A stretch of DNA of 42,061 nt from Ga0077536 sp943370145 (lineage in GTDB: Bacteria > Pseudomonadota > Gammaproteobacteria > Ga0077536), in the NCBI GenBank assembly GCA_943370145.1, contig CALRPY020000037.1, positions 1 to 42,061 of the forward strand, in the 5' to 3' direction. The position numbers were made by a program, and so were the translations under genes. Positions within the stretch are counted from its first letter, which is position 1, and each line of letters begins with the position of its first letter. This document shows, one piece after another, positions 23,001 through 30,226 of the stretch. The notes below the pieces were generated by a model that saw only the letters and a list, made by a program, of their open reading frames with translations, was not told the DNA's origin and made no database searches.

Positions 23001-24637
23001 GCGCGAGCCGCGGCGGCGTCCGGCGCGGCATCGCCGACGATGGCGCGTGCCAGCGCTTCCGCGACCCTGATGCCGTCCACGCCCGCCGACAGGATGCCGC
23101 CCGCATAGCCCGCCCCTTCGCCGGCGGGATACAGGCCATGCACGTTCAGGCTCTGCATGGTCGCGTTGTCGCGCGTGATGCGCACCGGCGAGGACGTGCG
23201 CGTCTCGACGCCGGTGAGCACCGCGTCGTCGCGGTCGAAGCCGCGGATCTGCCGGCCGAACGCCGGCAATGCCTCGCGGATGGCCGCAATCGCGTAGTCC
23301 GGCAGGGACGGCGCGAGATCGCCAAGGCGCACGCCGGGTTTGTATGAGGGCAGTACGTCGCCCAATGCGATGGAAGGAACGCCGCGGAGAAAATCGCCGA
23401 CGAGCTGGCCCGGCGCGCAGTAGTCGCGCCCCCCGAGTTCGAAGGCCAGCGACTCCAGGCGCTCCTGCAGTTCGACGCCGGCCAGCGGCCCGCCCGGGAA
23501 GTCCTGCGCCGGCGTGATGCCGACCACGATGCCGGCGTTCGCGTTGCGTTCCTTGCGGCTGTACTGGCTCATGCCGTTGGTGACGACGCGCCCGGGCTCG
23601 GAGGTCGCCGCGACGACCGTGCCCCCGGGACACATGCAGAAGCTGTACACCGCGCGGCCGTTGCTCGCGTGATGCACCAGCTTGTAGTCGGCGGCGCCCA
23701 GCGCCGGATGCCCCGCATAGGGCCCGAGGCGCGCCCGGTCGATCATCGACTGCGGGTGTTCGATCCGGAAGCCGACCGCGAAGGGCTTGGGCTCGATGAA
23801 CACGCCGCGCCGGTGGAGCATGCGGAAGGTGTCGCGCGAGCTGTGGCCGAGCGCGAGCACCACGTGGCGGCTCCTGATGGTCTCGCCATCCGCCAGCACC
23901 ACGCCCTCGATGCGGCCGGCGTCGAGCAGCAGGTCGGTGACGCGGCTTTCGAAGCGGATGTCGCCGCCGAGCGCGAGGATTTCCTCGCGCATCCTCGACA
24001 CCACGCCGGTGAGGCGGAAGGTGCCGATGTGCGGCTTGCTGACATACAGGATTTCGGGCGGCGCGCCGGCCCGCACGAACTCCTGCATCACCTTGCGCCC
24101 GTAGAATTTCGGATCCTTGATCTGGCTGTAGAGCTTGCCGTCGGAGAACAGGCCCGCGCCGCCCTCGCCGAACTGCACGTTCGATTCGGGCACCAGCTGC
24201 TTCCTGCGCCACAGGCCCCAGGTGTCCTGGGTGCGGCGCCGGACGTCGCGCCCACGCTCGAGCACGATGGGCTTGAAGCCCATCTGCGCGAGCAGCAGCG
24301 CAGCGAACAGCCCGCAGGGCCCGAAGCCGATCACGACCGGGCGTTCGCGCAGCCCGGCCGGCGCCTGCGCGACCGCGTGGTAGCCCGTGTCCGGGGCCGG
24401 CCGCACGTGGCGATCGGCGGCCAGGCGCGCGATTATTGCCGCCTCGTCGCGGGCGCGCAGATCGATGATGTAGACGAAGACGATCGCGCTGCTCTTCTTG
24501 CGCGCGTCGTAGCTGCGCTTGAAGACGGTGAAGTCCAGCAGGTCGGGGTCCGCGATGCCCAGGCGCGCGACGATGGCCGCGCGCAGCGCGGCGGGCGGGT
24601 GATCGAGGGGCAGTGAGAGCTCGGTGATGCGAATCAC
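22997..24637 (-). CDS. NAD(P)/FAD-dependent oxidoreductase, COG2509 family
   Basis: A 546-residue flavoprotein. After an N-terminal domain of about 90 residues (ITELSLPLDHP, then DFTVFKRSYDARKKS) comes the dinucleotide-binding site PVVIGFGPCGLFAALLLAQMG, the ESNVQFGEGGAGLFSDGKLYSQI signature, and the C-terminal FAD contact GLYPAGEGAGYAGGILSAGVDG. COG2509 proteins are widespread and uncharacterised. The GTG at 24637 is chosen because it has an AGGA site and because a TACAAT -10-like box lies at 24687-24692, downstream of the alternative ATG at 24706. It overlaps the SpoU gene and is divergent from rlmE. Confidence 0.85.
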   Translation of the reverse strand: MIRITELSLPLDHPPAALRAAIVARLGIADPDLLDFTVFKRSYDARKKSSAIVFVYIIDLRARDEAAIIARLAADRHVRPAPDTGYHAVAQAPAGLRERPVVIGFGPCGLFAALLLAQMGFKPIVLERGRDVRRRTQDTWGLWRRKQLVPESNVQFGEGGAGLFSDGKLYSQIKDPKFYGRKVMQEFVRAGAPPEILYVSKPHIGTFRLTGVVSRMREEILALGGDIRFESRVTDLLLDAGRIEGVVLADGETIRSRHVVLALGHSSRDTFRMLHRRGVFIEPKPFAVGFRIEHPQSMIDRARLGPYAGHPALGAADYKLVHHASNGRAVYSFCMCPGGTVVAATSEPGRVVTNGMSQYSRKERNANAGIVVGITPAQDFPGGPLAGVELQERLESLAFELGGRDYCAPGQLVGDFLRGVPSIALGDVLPSYKPGVRLGDLAPSLPDYAIAAIREALPAFGRQIRGFDRDDAVLTGVETRTSSPVRITRDNATMQSLNVHGLYPAGEGAGYAGGILSAGVDGIRVAEALARAIVGDAAPDAAAARA

Positions 24638-24758
24638 GCGCGTTTCCTGGCCGGTGTCTCCGGCAGAGGGATAGAATAGACTGGCAATTGTAGCGATATT
24701 TCGCACCTGCCCCTACTCAAGGGCCACCCCGTCCGCATCTCCTGGTTGGTCTTCCGCC

Positions 24759-25379
24759 GTGGCACGATCGAAGAGCAGCAGCCGCTGGCTGCAAGAGCAC
24801 GTCAACGACCCTTACGTCAAACAGGCGCAGAAGGAAGGCTACCGCTCGCGTTCGAGTTACAAGCTGCTGGAACTGAACGAACGGGATCGGCTGATCCGCC
24901 CCGGCATGCGGGTCCTGGATCTCGGCTCGGCACCCGGCGGCTGGTCGCAGGTGGCCGCCGCGCTGGTCGGCAGCAAGGGGCGGGTGCTGGCCACCGACAT
25001 CCTGCCGATGGATCCGCTGAAGAACGTGGACTTCATCCAGGGTGACTTCCGCGAGGACTCGGTGCTGGACGCGATTCTCGGGCATCTCGACGGCGCGCAG
25101 GTCGACCTCATCATCTCCGACATCGCGCCCAACATCAGCGGCATCAGTTCCGCCGACCAGGCCGCGTCGATCTATCTCCTGGAGCTGGCGCTCGACATGG
25201 CCCGGCGCGTGCTGAAGCCCGGTGGCAATTTCGTCGCGAAGCTGTTCCAGGGCGCGGGCTCTGATGACTACCTGAAGGAACTGCGCGGCGCCTTCGAGAA
25301 GGTCACGATACGCAAACCCGACGCGTCCCGGCCGCGCTCGCGCGAAGTCTACGTCGTCGCGCGGGGCTTCAAGGGCTGA
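24759..25379 (+). CDS. rlmE: 23S rRNA U2552 2'-O-methyltransferase RlmE (FtsJ)
   Basis: A 206-residue S-adenosylmethionine-dependent enzyme that methylates the ribose of U2552 in the ribosomal A loop, a late step of large-subunit assembly. The catalytic K-D-K-E set is visible: Lys in SSYKLLELNE, Asp in DLIISDIAPNISG, Lys in GNFVAKLFQG and Glu in SREVYVVARG. The cofactor site is VLDLGSAPGGWSQVA. It starts with GTG. In many proteobacteria ftsH follows directly; here the next item is a broken hydrolase gene, so the usual linkage is lost. The transcript probably ends at the hairpin at 25390. Confidence 0.96.
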   Translation: MARSKSSSRWLQEHVNDPYVKQAQKEGYRSRSSYKLLELNERDRLIRPGMRVLDLGSAPGGWSQVAAALVGSKGRVLATDILPMDPLKNVDFIQGDFREDSVLDAILGHLDGAQVDLIISDIAPNISGISSADQAASIYLLELALDMARRVLKPGGNFVAKLFQGAGSDDYLKELRGAFEKVTIRKPDASRPRSREVYVVARGFKG

Positions 25380-25389
25380 GGGCGGCGCG

Positions 25390-25421
25390 GGTGCGCGCCG
25401 GGTCAGCCCGGACCGCGCACC
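25390..25421. other. Hairpin after rlmE
   Basis: Stem GGTGCGCG/CGCGCACC with a nested CCGGG-TCAG-CCCGG stem, 11 bp after the rlmE stop. There is no T tract. Probable 3' end structure of the rlmE transcript. Confidence 0.5.
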
Positions 25422-25466
25422 CCGGCGCTTCCATCCCGAAGCGCGCGCGGCCCTGACGGCGTAGCG

Positions 25467-25649
25467 TCAGTCCTGCGTGACCAGCCGTTCCCTGAGGAAT
25501 CCACCCATCGCCGCCAGCACCTCGCTGGCGCGCGGAATCGCGCCCGACATCCAGAACGCGCCATGAATGAGACCGGGCAGCGGCACGTGGCGCGCGTCGT
25601 TGCCGGCGGCCAGCAGCGCGTTGCAGTACTCGATGGCCTCGTCGCGCAA
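25467..25649 (-). pseudogene. Alpha/beta hydrolase, C-terminal fragment cut by the RAYT unit
   Basis: The frame reads LRDEAIEYCNALLAAGNDARHVPLPGLIHGAFWM and continues to a natural stop: this is the end of an HSL-type alpha/beta hydrolase, with the catalytic His in GLIHGAF. It has lost the lid, the HGGG oxyanion region, the nucleophile Ser and the Asp. A TAG codon and the 14-bp tandem AACTACGCTAGGAC repeat begin exactly where homology stops (about 25650). The missing N-terminal portion is not found beyond the transposase, so a deletion accompanied the insertion. Confidence 0.75.
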
Positions 25650-25745
25650 CTACGCTAGGACAACTACGCTAGGACACCCACCAAACAGAGGGTTCTAGGA
25701 CACCCACGTTTCGAGCGCAGGGAGTTATAGGACATCCACTTTTGA
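25648..25745. repeat. Left-flank motifs of the RAYT unit
   Basis: Two tandem copies of AACTACGCTAGGAC (25648-25675) run into three spaced motifs: TAGGACACCCACC (about 25670), TAGGACACCCACG (about 25696) and TAGGACATCCACT (about 25728). The core GGACACCCAC is the reverse complement of the GTGGGTGTCC found repeatedly on the other side of the transposase, so the unit has inverted ends. The 25746-25923 stretch up to the transposase stop has no gene that I can support. Confidence 0.75.
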
Positions 25746-25923
25746 TCGCTAGACCCCTTGCTTCTTGGGCGGCTTAAACTGGCTTCGCGCCCGCTCGCGA
25801 TGGCTTGCTGTTCGCGCTGACGTTCAAGCCACGCGAATCCTGGTCACCCGCGCAGCACTGCTTGTGCCATGCACGCTGGGCGATGGCGCAAGCACGTTCA
25901 GATGGATGATGAAGCTGAGGGCG

Positions 25924-26925
25924 CTATGCGTTGACCCGGCAGTACAGCCGCCGCGCGGCTGCTTGGCCGCGGATCCAGCGCCACCCGCGTTCTGCGGCGA
26001 GCGCCGACAGCCGGTGCGGGGAGCCAATGAAGTTCCGGAATCGAGCGTGCAGGGCAACAACGCTCTCCAGCCACGCCTCGGGTGCCAGGTCCAGCGTTGC
26101 CAGCAGGCGGGGAATTGTCCCCGGGATCGCGCCGCGCTTTGCCGGATGTACCGCACGGCCCGTCGTATCCAGCAGGTCGAGATAGTCCCGCAAGTTGAAC
26201 GGCAACGCAGCTTCCTGGTCGGCGCGCAGCGCTTTCGCGAATGGCAGTAACGCTGGCTTGCGTGTCGCGGCCGGTGCTGCGGCGGGTGCGATCTCACGCA
26301 GGCGCTGGCGGCCGGACGTAAACTCGCAGGCGTCGATCGTCTCCGCCAGGCCCGCCCTGATTGGGTTCAGGTCGACATAGGTCATCACGGTCAGCACCGC
26401 TTCCTCATCGAGCAGGGCCTGTGACTTGAAGCGACCCTCCCAGAAGCGTCCTTTGCAATCATCTTCCGCGTTCGCCACCCGCGCGACGTACTCGTTCAGG
26501 CAGCGCATGAACCAGCTCAGGTCGGTGAGCCGATGTCGCCAGCGCGGGATGCAGTCGGCGAGCAGGGCTTCCTCAGCGCTGTCGAGTGTGTCGTGGTCGA
26601 GAAAGCGCGCGATACAGGGCGGGCCGGCGTAGAGGCGGTGCCAACGTTCAACGACGTCGCGGTCGGTCCACGCGTGCGCCTGCTCGGGGGAGAGACGGAG
26701 CACGAGGTGGTAGTGATTGCTCATCAGTGCGTAGGCGCAGAGGTCGATCGCGAAGATCTCGGTCAGCAGCGCCAGCCGGTCGAGGATGAGCTGTTTGCGG
26801 TGATCGAAGGACTTGCCGGAGACGGGATCCTTGCCGCAGAGGAAGGACCGCCGTACGCAGCGGCCAATGCAGTGGTAGTAGGGCGTATCGCTCGCGGACA
26901 CGAGCGTGGAACGGGGACGAGTCAT
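25924..26925 (-). CDS. REP-associated tyrosine transposase (RAYT, Y1 family)
   Basis: A 333-residue single-strand DNA transposase of the IS200-like Y1/HUH superfamily, in the RAYT group that acts on REP palindromes. The HUH metal site is NHYHLVLR near residue 70 (ALMSNHYHLVLRL). The nucleophile tyrosine is in VMTYVDLNPIRAGLAE, the standard Y-x-x-x-NPxRAGL element of this group. A basic FWEGRFKSQALLDEEA lies just before it. A GGGAG ribosome site precedes the ATG at 26925; the frame is open further upstream without family-like sequence. It is intact and flanked by inverted GTGGGTGTCC-type motifs on both sides, which are the likely substrates. The five GTGTCAGATTT palindromes of this window share GTGTC, but a link is unproven. 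Confidence 0.92.
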   Translation of the reverse strand: MTRPRSTLVSASDTPYYHCIGRCVRRSFLCGKDPVSGKSFDHRKQLILDRLALLTEIFAIDLCAYALMSNHYHLVLRLSPEQAHAWTDRDVVERWHRLYAGPPCIARFLDHDTLDSAEEALLADCIPRWRHRLTDLSWFMRCLNEYVARVANAEDDCKGRFWEGRFKSQALLDEEAVLTVMTYVDLNPIRAGLAETIDACEFTSGRQRLREIAPAAAPAATRKPALLPFAKALRADQEAALPFNLRDYLDLLDTTGRAVHPAKRGAIPGTIPRLLATLDLAPEAWLESVVALHARFRNFIGSPHRLSALAAERGWRWIRGQAAARRLYCRVNA

Positions 26926-27000
26926 CCTTGGTTCTCCCGGTAGATAGCCAGCCTCCATGCTGACGATGCCCACGCTAATGGGGCGAAGACGTGCGTTCAA

Positions 27001-27160
27001 TGCGTGGGTGTCCCGGAGCGGGTGCGGAGCGAGATCCCAGAGACCGATGGGTGGGTGTCCCGGAGCGAGATCCCTATGCGTGGGTGTCCCGGAGCGGGTG
27101 CTGAGCGAGAGACCGATGGGTGGGTGTCCCGGAGCGAGATCTCCCGGAGCGAGATCCCTG
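27001..27160. repeat. Right-flank tandem repeats of the RAYT unit
   Basis: Two direct units start with TGCGTGGGTGTCCCGGAGCG at 27001 and 27077 (76 and about 70 bp), and each has a second GATGGGTGGGTGTCCCGGAG half, giving four GTGGGTGTCCCGGAGCG motifs; a short CTCCCGGAGCGAGATCCCTG tail follows. The GGTGTCC core is the inverse of the left-flank motif. This is the pattern expected of REP-like ends recognised by a RAYT. Confidence 0.8.
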
Positions 27161-27186
27161 GGCCGTAGGAGCGCTGTCGTCTCGCC

Positions 27187-27684
27187 TCAGACCGCCAAGA
27201 ACTCGGCCAACCGACCCCGCAACTGGTCGATCGGAGGCCGCACGTTGGACGATCCGAACCTCATTGTGCCGCCGGCCTGGAAGTGGATGGCGAGGTGATA
27301 GGTCGGACTGTCGCTCCACTCCTTGACGCCGGTCTCGAGGCGGCTGATCTGCGAGAGCGGCCGCGACTCGCGGCGCCGATATCCGAGCGATGACGCATCG
27401 CAGCGGGTCACGGTCCCCGCGCGGCGATCGACTTCGAGCACCTCATCGTTGGAACCGCCGGCCGCGAGCAGCATCCCCATGCCGATCAGCGCCGCAGCGA
27501 GGCCGAGCACGGTGAAGAACGCGGACCCCAAACCGAACGGTGCGTCCCACATCCCGCGCAACATCGCGAACGCCCCTGAAAACGGCACGAGTGCCAGCAG
27601 CCCGAGCATGACGCGAGAGACCGTCTCCATGCGGTAGTGGAGCTTGAGCCGATCGGGACCGTCGAGTTCGACGCGCAGTGTCAT
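27187..27684 (-). CDS. Two-helix membrane protein of unknown function
   Basis: A 165-residue protein. A short N-terminal beta-rich stretch (MTLRVELDGPDRLKLHYRME) is followed by two membrane helices, about residues 24-44 (VMLGLLALVPFSGAFAML) and 52-76 (FGLGSAFFTVLGLAAALIGMGMLL), then a cytoplasmic-looking domain (LEVDRRAGTVTRCDASSLGYRRRESRPLSQISRLETG) that recalls small PH-like membrane proteins. No firm family. The ATG at 27684 lies 43 bp after the tRNA-linked repeat array, and the frame is open back into the array; the array part is not counted as coding because unit lengths (160 and 167 bp) break the frame between units. It could be transcribed from the tRNA promoter by read-through. Confidence 0.6.
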   Translation of the reverse strand: MTLRVELDGPDRLKLHYRMETVSRVMLGLLALVPFSGAFAMLRGMWDAPFGLGSAFFTVLGLAAALIGMGMLLAAGGSNDEVLEVDRRAGTVTRCDASSLGYRRRESRPLSQISRLETGVKEWSDSPTYHLAIHFQAGGTMRFGSSNVRPPIDQLRGRLAEFLAV

Positions 27685-27726
27685 CAGAACGACCTCGATT
27701 CTCGGGCAATGCGACTTTGGCGCACT

Positions 27727-28139
27727 CCGGTTCGCTTTCGCAAACCGGTCGAACGAGAGGTTCGAGGCGTCTGGATGCGTGAAGGATGGAAAGGCCGGCT
27801 GGAGCGGTGTCGGCGCCCGGAAGGATTGATTCGCGCGCGCTTGTTGCGCGCACTCACCCCTGCTGGGCGCCGCTTTCGCGGCGTCCAAACTCGCTTTGCG
27901 AGTTGGTCGAACGATAGGTTCGAAGCGTCTGGAAGCATGTGGAAAATGGGAAAGCGGGCTGGAGCGGTGCCCGCGCCCGGAAGGATTGATTCGCAAACGC
28001 TTGGGCGTTTGCTCACCCCTGCGGGGCGCGCTGCGCGCGTCCCGGTTCGCTGTCGCGAACCGGTCGAACGAGAGGTTCGAAGCGTCTGGATGCGTAAAAA
28101 ATGAAAAAGCCGGCTCCAGCCGGCTTTTTCATTTTTGGC
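27727..28139 (-). ncRNA. tRNA-Arg-linked structured tandem repeat array (rtT-like candidate)
   Basis: On the minus strand, downstream of tRNA-Arg, units begin at 28139, 27972 and 27812 with a copy of the tRNA 3' end (CCTTCCGGGCGC); spacing is 167 and 160 bp and the third unit is partial. Each unit repeats a stem CCGGTTCGC/GCGAACCGG (28042-28063), which becomes AACTCGC/GCGAGTT in the next unit (27888-27904) and CGGTTTGC/GCGAACCG in the third (27727-27748). A second stem GCAAACGC/GCGTTTGC (27993-28012) becomes GCGCGC/GCGCGC (27835-27851). Changes on both sides of a stem that keep pairing are evidence for selection on RNA or DNA structure. Linkers CAGGGGTGAG and the TCGAAC/GTTCGA mini-stem are invariant or nearly so. 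Transcription is inferred, not shown. Confidence 0.6.
28097..28136 (-). terminator. Intrinsic terminator of tRNA-Arg (bidirectional)
   Basis: Perfect 19-bp inverted repeat AAAAATGAAAAAGCCGGCT / AGCCGGCTTTTTCATTTTT with a 2-base centre. Read on the minus strand, it begins at the last base of the encoded CCA and gives a GC-rich stem followed by a T tract. The tandem units downstream carry degenerate versions of the same CCGGCT-GGAGC segment. Confidence 0.9.
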
Positions 28140-28212
28140 GCGCCCGGAAGGATTCGAACCTCCGACCCCCTAGTTCGTAGCCAGGTACTCTATCCAGCTG
28201 AGCTACGGGCGC
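28136..28212 (-). tRNA. tRNA-Arg (anticodon ACG)
   Basis: A 77-base gene on the minus strand. Acceptor stem GCGCCCG (from 28212) pairs with CGGGCGC; discriminator G and CCA are encoded. D arm AGCTCAGCTGGATAGAGT; anticodon loop CTACGAA gives ACG, read as ICG after deamination; T arm GGAGGTTCGAATCC. All stems pair, with one G-T in the anticodon stem. The intrinsic terminator follows at once, and then an array in which the 3' part of the gene is repeated. Confidence 0.97.
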
Positions 28213-28339
28213 GTCGAGCCGGGAATTATCTTGGGAGAGGGCGGGGGTGTCAAATGAAGATTGCGCCGGGGCTGATTGGCGGGGGCCGTGGCAGCCATTA
28301 CACTCCGGGCAAAACGCCTGCCTGAAGGGGACCTGAGAC

Positions 28340-29104
28340 ATGCTCAAATCGATCGACATCAATTGCGACATGGGCGAAAGCTTCGGCAACTGGAAGATGG
28401 GGGATGACGAGGGGATGATGCCCTACATCACCACCGCGAACGTCGCCTGCGGCTTCCACGCGGGCGACCCGGTGACCCTGATTGACACCGTCAAGCTCGC
28501 CAAGCGGCACAACGTGGTCGTCGGCGCCCACCCGGGCCTGCCGGACCTGCTCGGTTTCGGCCGCCGCACGATGAACATCACGGCCGAAGACGCCTACGCC
28601 TACATCGTGTACCAGGTCGGCGCGCTGCAGGCCAGCCTCGCGACGGAGGGCATGAAGCTCCACCACATCAAGCCCCACGGCGCCTTCTACTCGGTGCTGA
28701 AGGCGAACATGGAGCTTGCCGAAGCCGTCGCCGAGGCGATGTCGAAGCTCGGCGACACGCCGGTGCTGTACTGGCCGGCGCCGACCACGGCGGCGATGCC
28801 GACCGCCTGCAAGAAGCGCGGCATTCCGGTCGTTGGCGAGATCTACCCTGACCTCCAGTACGCCGCCGACGGCTCGCTGGTCATCCAGCGGCACAAGCAC
28901 GAGACGGACGTCGACTTCGCGGTCTCCCAGGTCGAGCGCTACGTGAAGACCGGCAAGGTCCAGGCGATGGACGGCACGCTGGTCGAACTCGACGCCGTTG
29001 CGCTGTGCATCCACGGCGACGGCCCGAACTGCGTGACGGTCGCCAGCGCCATCCAGGACAGGCTCAAGGCCATCGGCTGCGAAATCGCGCCCTTCATGCC
29101 CTGA
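28340..29104 (+). CDS. pxpA: LamB/YcsF family protein, 5-oxoprolinase subunit A-like
   Basis: A 254-residue protein of the LamB/YcsF (PxpA) family. Motifs: DINCDMGESFGNW at residues 6-18, NVACGFHAGDP near 34, VGAHPGLPDLLGFGRR near 61, and HHIKPHGAFYSVL near 112. In other bacteria PxpA works with PxpB and PxpC to open 5-oxoproline to glutamate using ATP. No pxpB or pxpC is present nearby; instead a luciferase-like oxidoreductase follows after 23 bp, so the partner proteins are elsewhere or the role differs. A GGGGA ribosome site precedes the ATG. The region upstream, after the tRNA, has no other gene. Confidence 0.85.
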   Translation: MLKSIDINCDMGESFGNWKMGDDEGMMPYITTANVACGFHAGDPVTLIDTVKLAKRHNVVVGAHPGLPDLLGFGRRTMNITAEDAYAYIVYQVGALQASLATEGMKLHHIKPHGAFYSVLKANMELAEAVAEAMSKLGDTPVLYWPAPTTAAMPTACKKRGIPVVGEIYPDLQYAADGSLVIQRHKHETDVDFAVSQVERYVKTGKVQAMDGTLVELDAVALCIHGDGPNCVTVASAIQDRLKAIGCEIAPFMP

Positions 29105-29127
29105 CGCGCCAAACAGAGAAACCAATC

Positions 29128-30159
29128 ATGAAATTCGGCCTGCTTTTCACCTTCCAGCTCCCCCCCGGTTGTGGCATTCCCTGGCACGAACCCTACCGGG
29201 ACATGCTGAAGTGCCTGCCCCGCGCCGAGGCACTCGGGTATCACTCGATGTACCTCGCCACGCACCACGTGAAGACCGACGGCCTGTGCCCGGGCCCGAT
29301 CCCGGCGCTGGGTGCCGCCGCCGCCGTCACCGAGAAGATGAAGCTCGGCACCGCCGTGCTGCTGCTGCCGATGTACGCGCCGCTGAAGCTCGCCGAGGAC
29401 GTCGCAGTCCTCGACAACATCTGCCAGGGCCGGCTCATCCTCGGCGTTGCGCCGGGCTACGTCGCCGAGGAATTCGCCGCGCACGGCATCCCGCGCGAGG
29501 AGCGCACCGGCCGTTTCGAGGAGGCGCTGGACCTCATGATCGAGGCCTGGACCAAGGACGAGTTCGAGTTCGACGGCAAGTACTTCAAGGTGCCGCGCAC
29601 CGTGATGACGCCGAAGCCCTTCCAGAAGCCCTATCCGCAGCTGTGGTACGGCGTATCGGCGAAGTCCGCGCTGAAGCGCGCCGCGCGGCGCCATGCGATC
29701 CAGATCATGTCGCCACGTCACGGCGTCGAGGAACTGCGCGAGCACTACCAGCCCTACGAGGACGAGGCGAAGGCCATCGGCTGGACCATCCCGTCGAAGC
29801 CGATCATCCGCCAGGTCTTCGTCGGCGCCACGATGGAGAAGGCCGAGGCTATCGCCGCGCCCGCCATCGAGCACCTGTACCGCGAGGTCTACGGTCGTGC
29901 GTCGGCCGCCGGCGATCGCGTGCTGCGCAATGACGACGGCAGCACCATCACCGACCACAACCAGGTCAGCTTCCAGACCTTCAAGCAGCGCTACATCGTC
30001 GGCACGCCGGAGTTCGCGATCAGCGAGATTTCGAAGTACCGCGATGGCCTCGGCTGCGACGAAATGGTGTGCTGGATGCACATGCCGGGTATCCGCGGCA
30101 AGGACGTCATGGAGTCGGTCGAGCTGTTCGCCAGGGAAGTCATGCCCGCCTTCAAGTAA
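29128..30159 (+). CDS. LLM class (luciferase-like) flavin-dependent oxidoreductase
   Basis: A 343-residue TIM-barrel protein of the bacterial luciferase-like superfamily. The N-terminal strand MKFGLLFTFQLPPG, the segment KMKLGTAVLLLPMYAPLKLAEDVAVLDNICQGRLILGVAPGY (residues 71-112) and ELREHYQPYEDEAKAIG are typical. Such enzymes use reduced FMN or F420 in monooxygenation or reduction. It is expressed with the PxpA-like gene (23-bp gap) and ends at a strong intrinsic terminator. Substrate unknown; a second, different LLM protein is encoded at 33562-34410. Confidence 0.88.
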   Translation: MKFGLLFTFQLPPGCGIPWHEPYRDMLKCLPRAEALGYHSMYLATHHVKTDGLCPGPIPALGAAAAVTEKMKLGTAVLLLPMYAPLKLAEDVAVLDNICQGRLILGVAPGYVAEEFAAHGIPREERTGRFEEALDLMIEAWTKDEFEFDGKYFKVPRTVMTPKPFQKPYPQLWYGVSAKSALKRAARRHAIQIMSPRHGVEELREHYQPYEDEAKAIGWTIPSKPIIRQVFVGATMEKAEAIAAPAIEHLYREVYGRASAAGDRVLRNDDGSTITDHNQVSFQTFKQRYIVGTPEFAISEISKYRDGLGCDEMVCWMHMPGIRGKDVMESVELFAREVMPAFK

Positions 30160-30179
30160 GGCGCGGCGCAAGCTTCGGG

Positions 30180-30212
30180 AGTCGGGCCGCCGCGTGCGGC
30201 CCGACTGTTTTT
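30180..30212 (+). terminator. Intrinsic terminator after the LLM oxidoreductase gene
   Basis: Perfect 11-bp stem AGTCGGGCCGC / GCGGCCCGACT, 5-base loop, followed by GTTTTT, 20 bp after the stop codon. It should end the pxpA-LLM transcript before the thioesterase gene. Confidence 0.9.
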
Positions 30213-30226
30213 CAGAGAGGGGAGCG

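Noticed and set aside
27001..27160. CRISPR-like array
   Set aside because: Only two to four units, units abut without unique spacers, no cas genes; they fit RAYT end motifs better.
27727..27996. Arg/Ser/Pro-rich peptide encoded in the tRNA-linked array in frame with the membrane protein
   Set aside because: Unit lengths of 160 and 167 bp put the repeated sequence in different frames, so the translation is not conserved; a Tpr-like small protein is not excluded but not supported.
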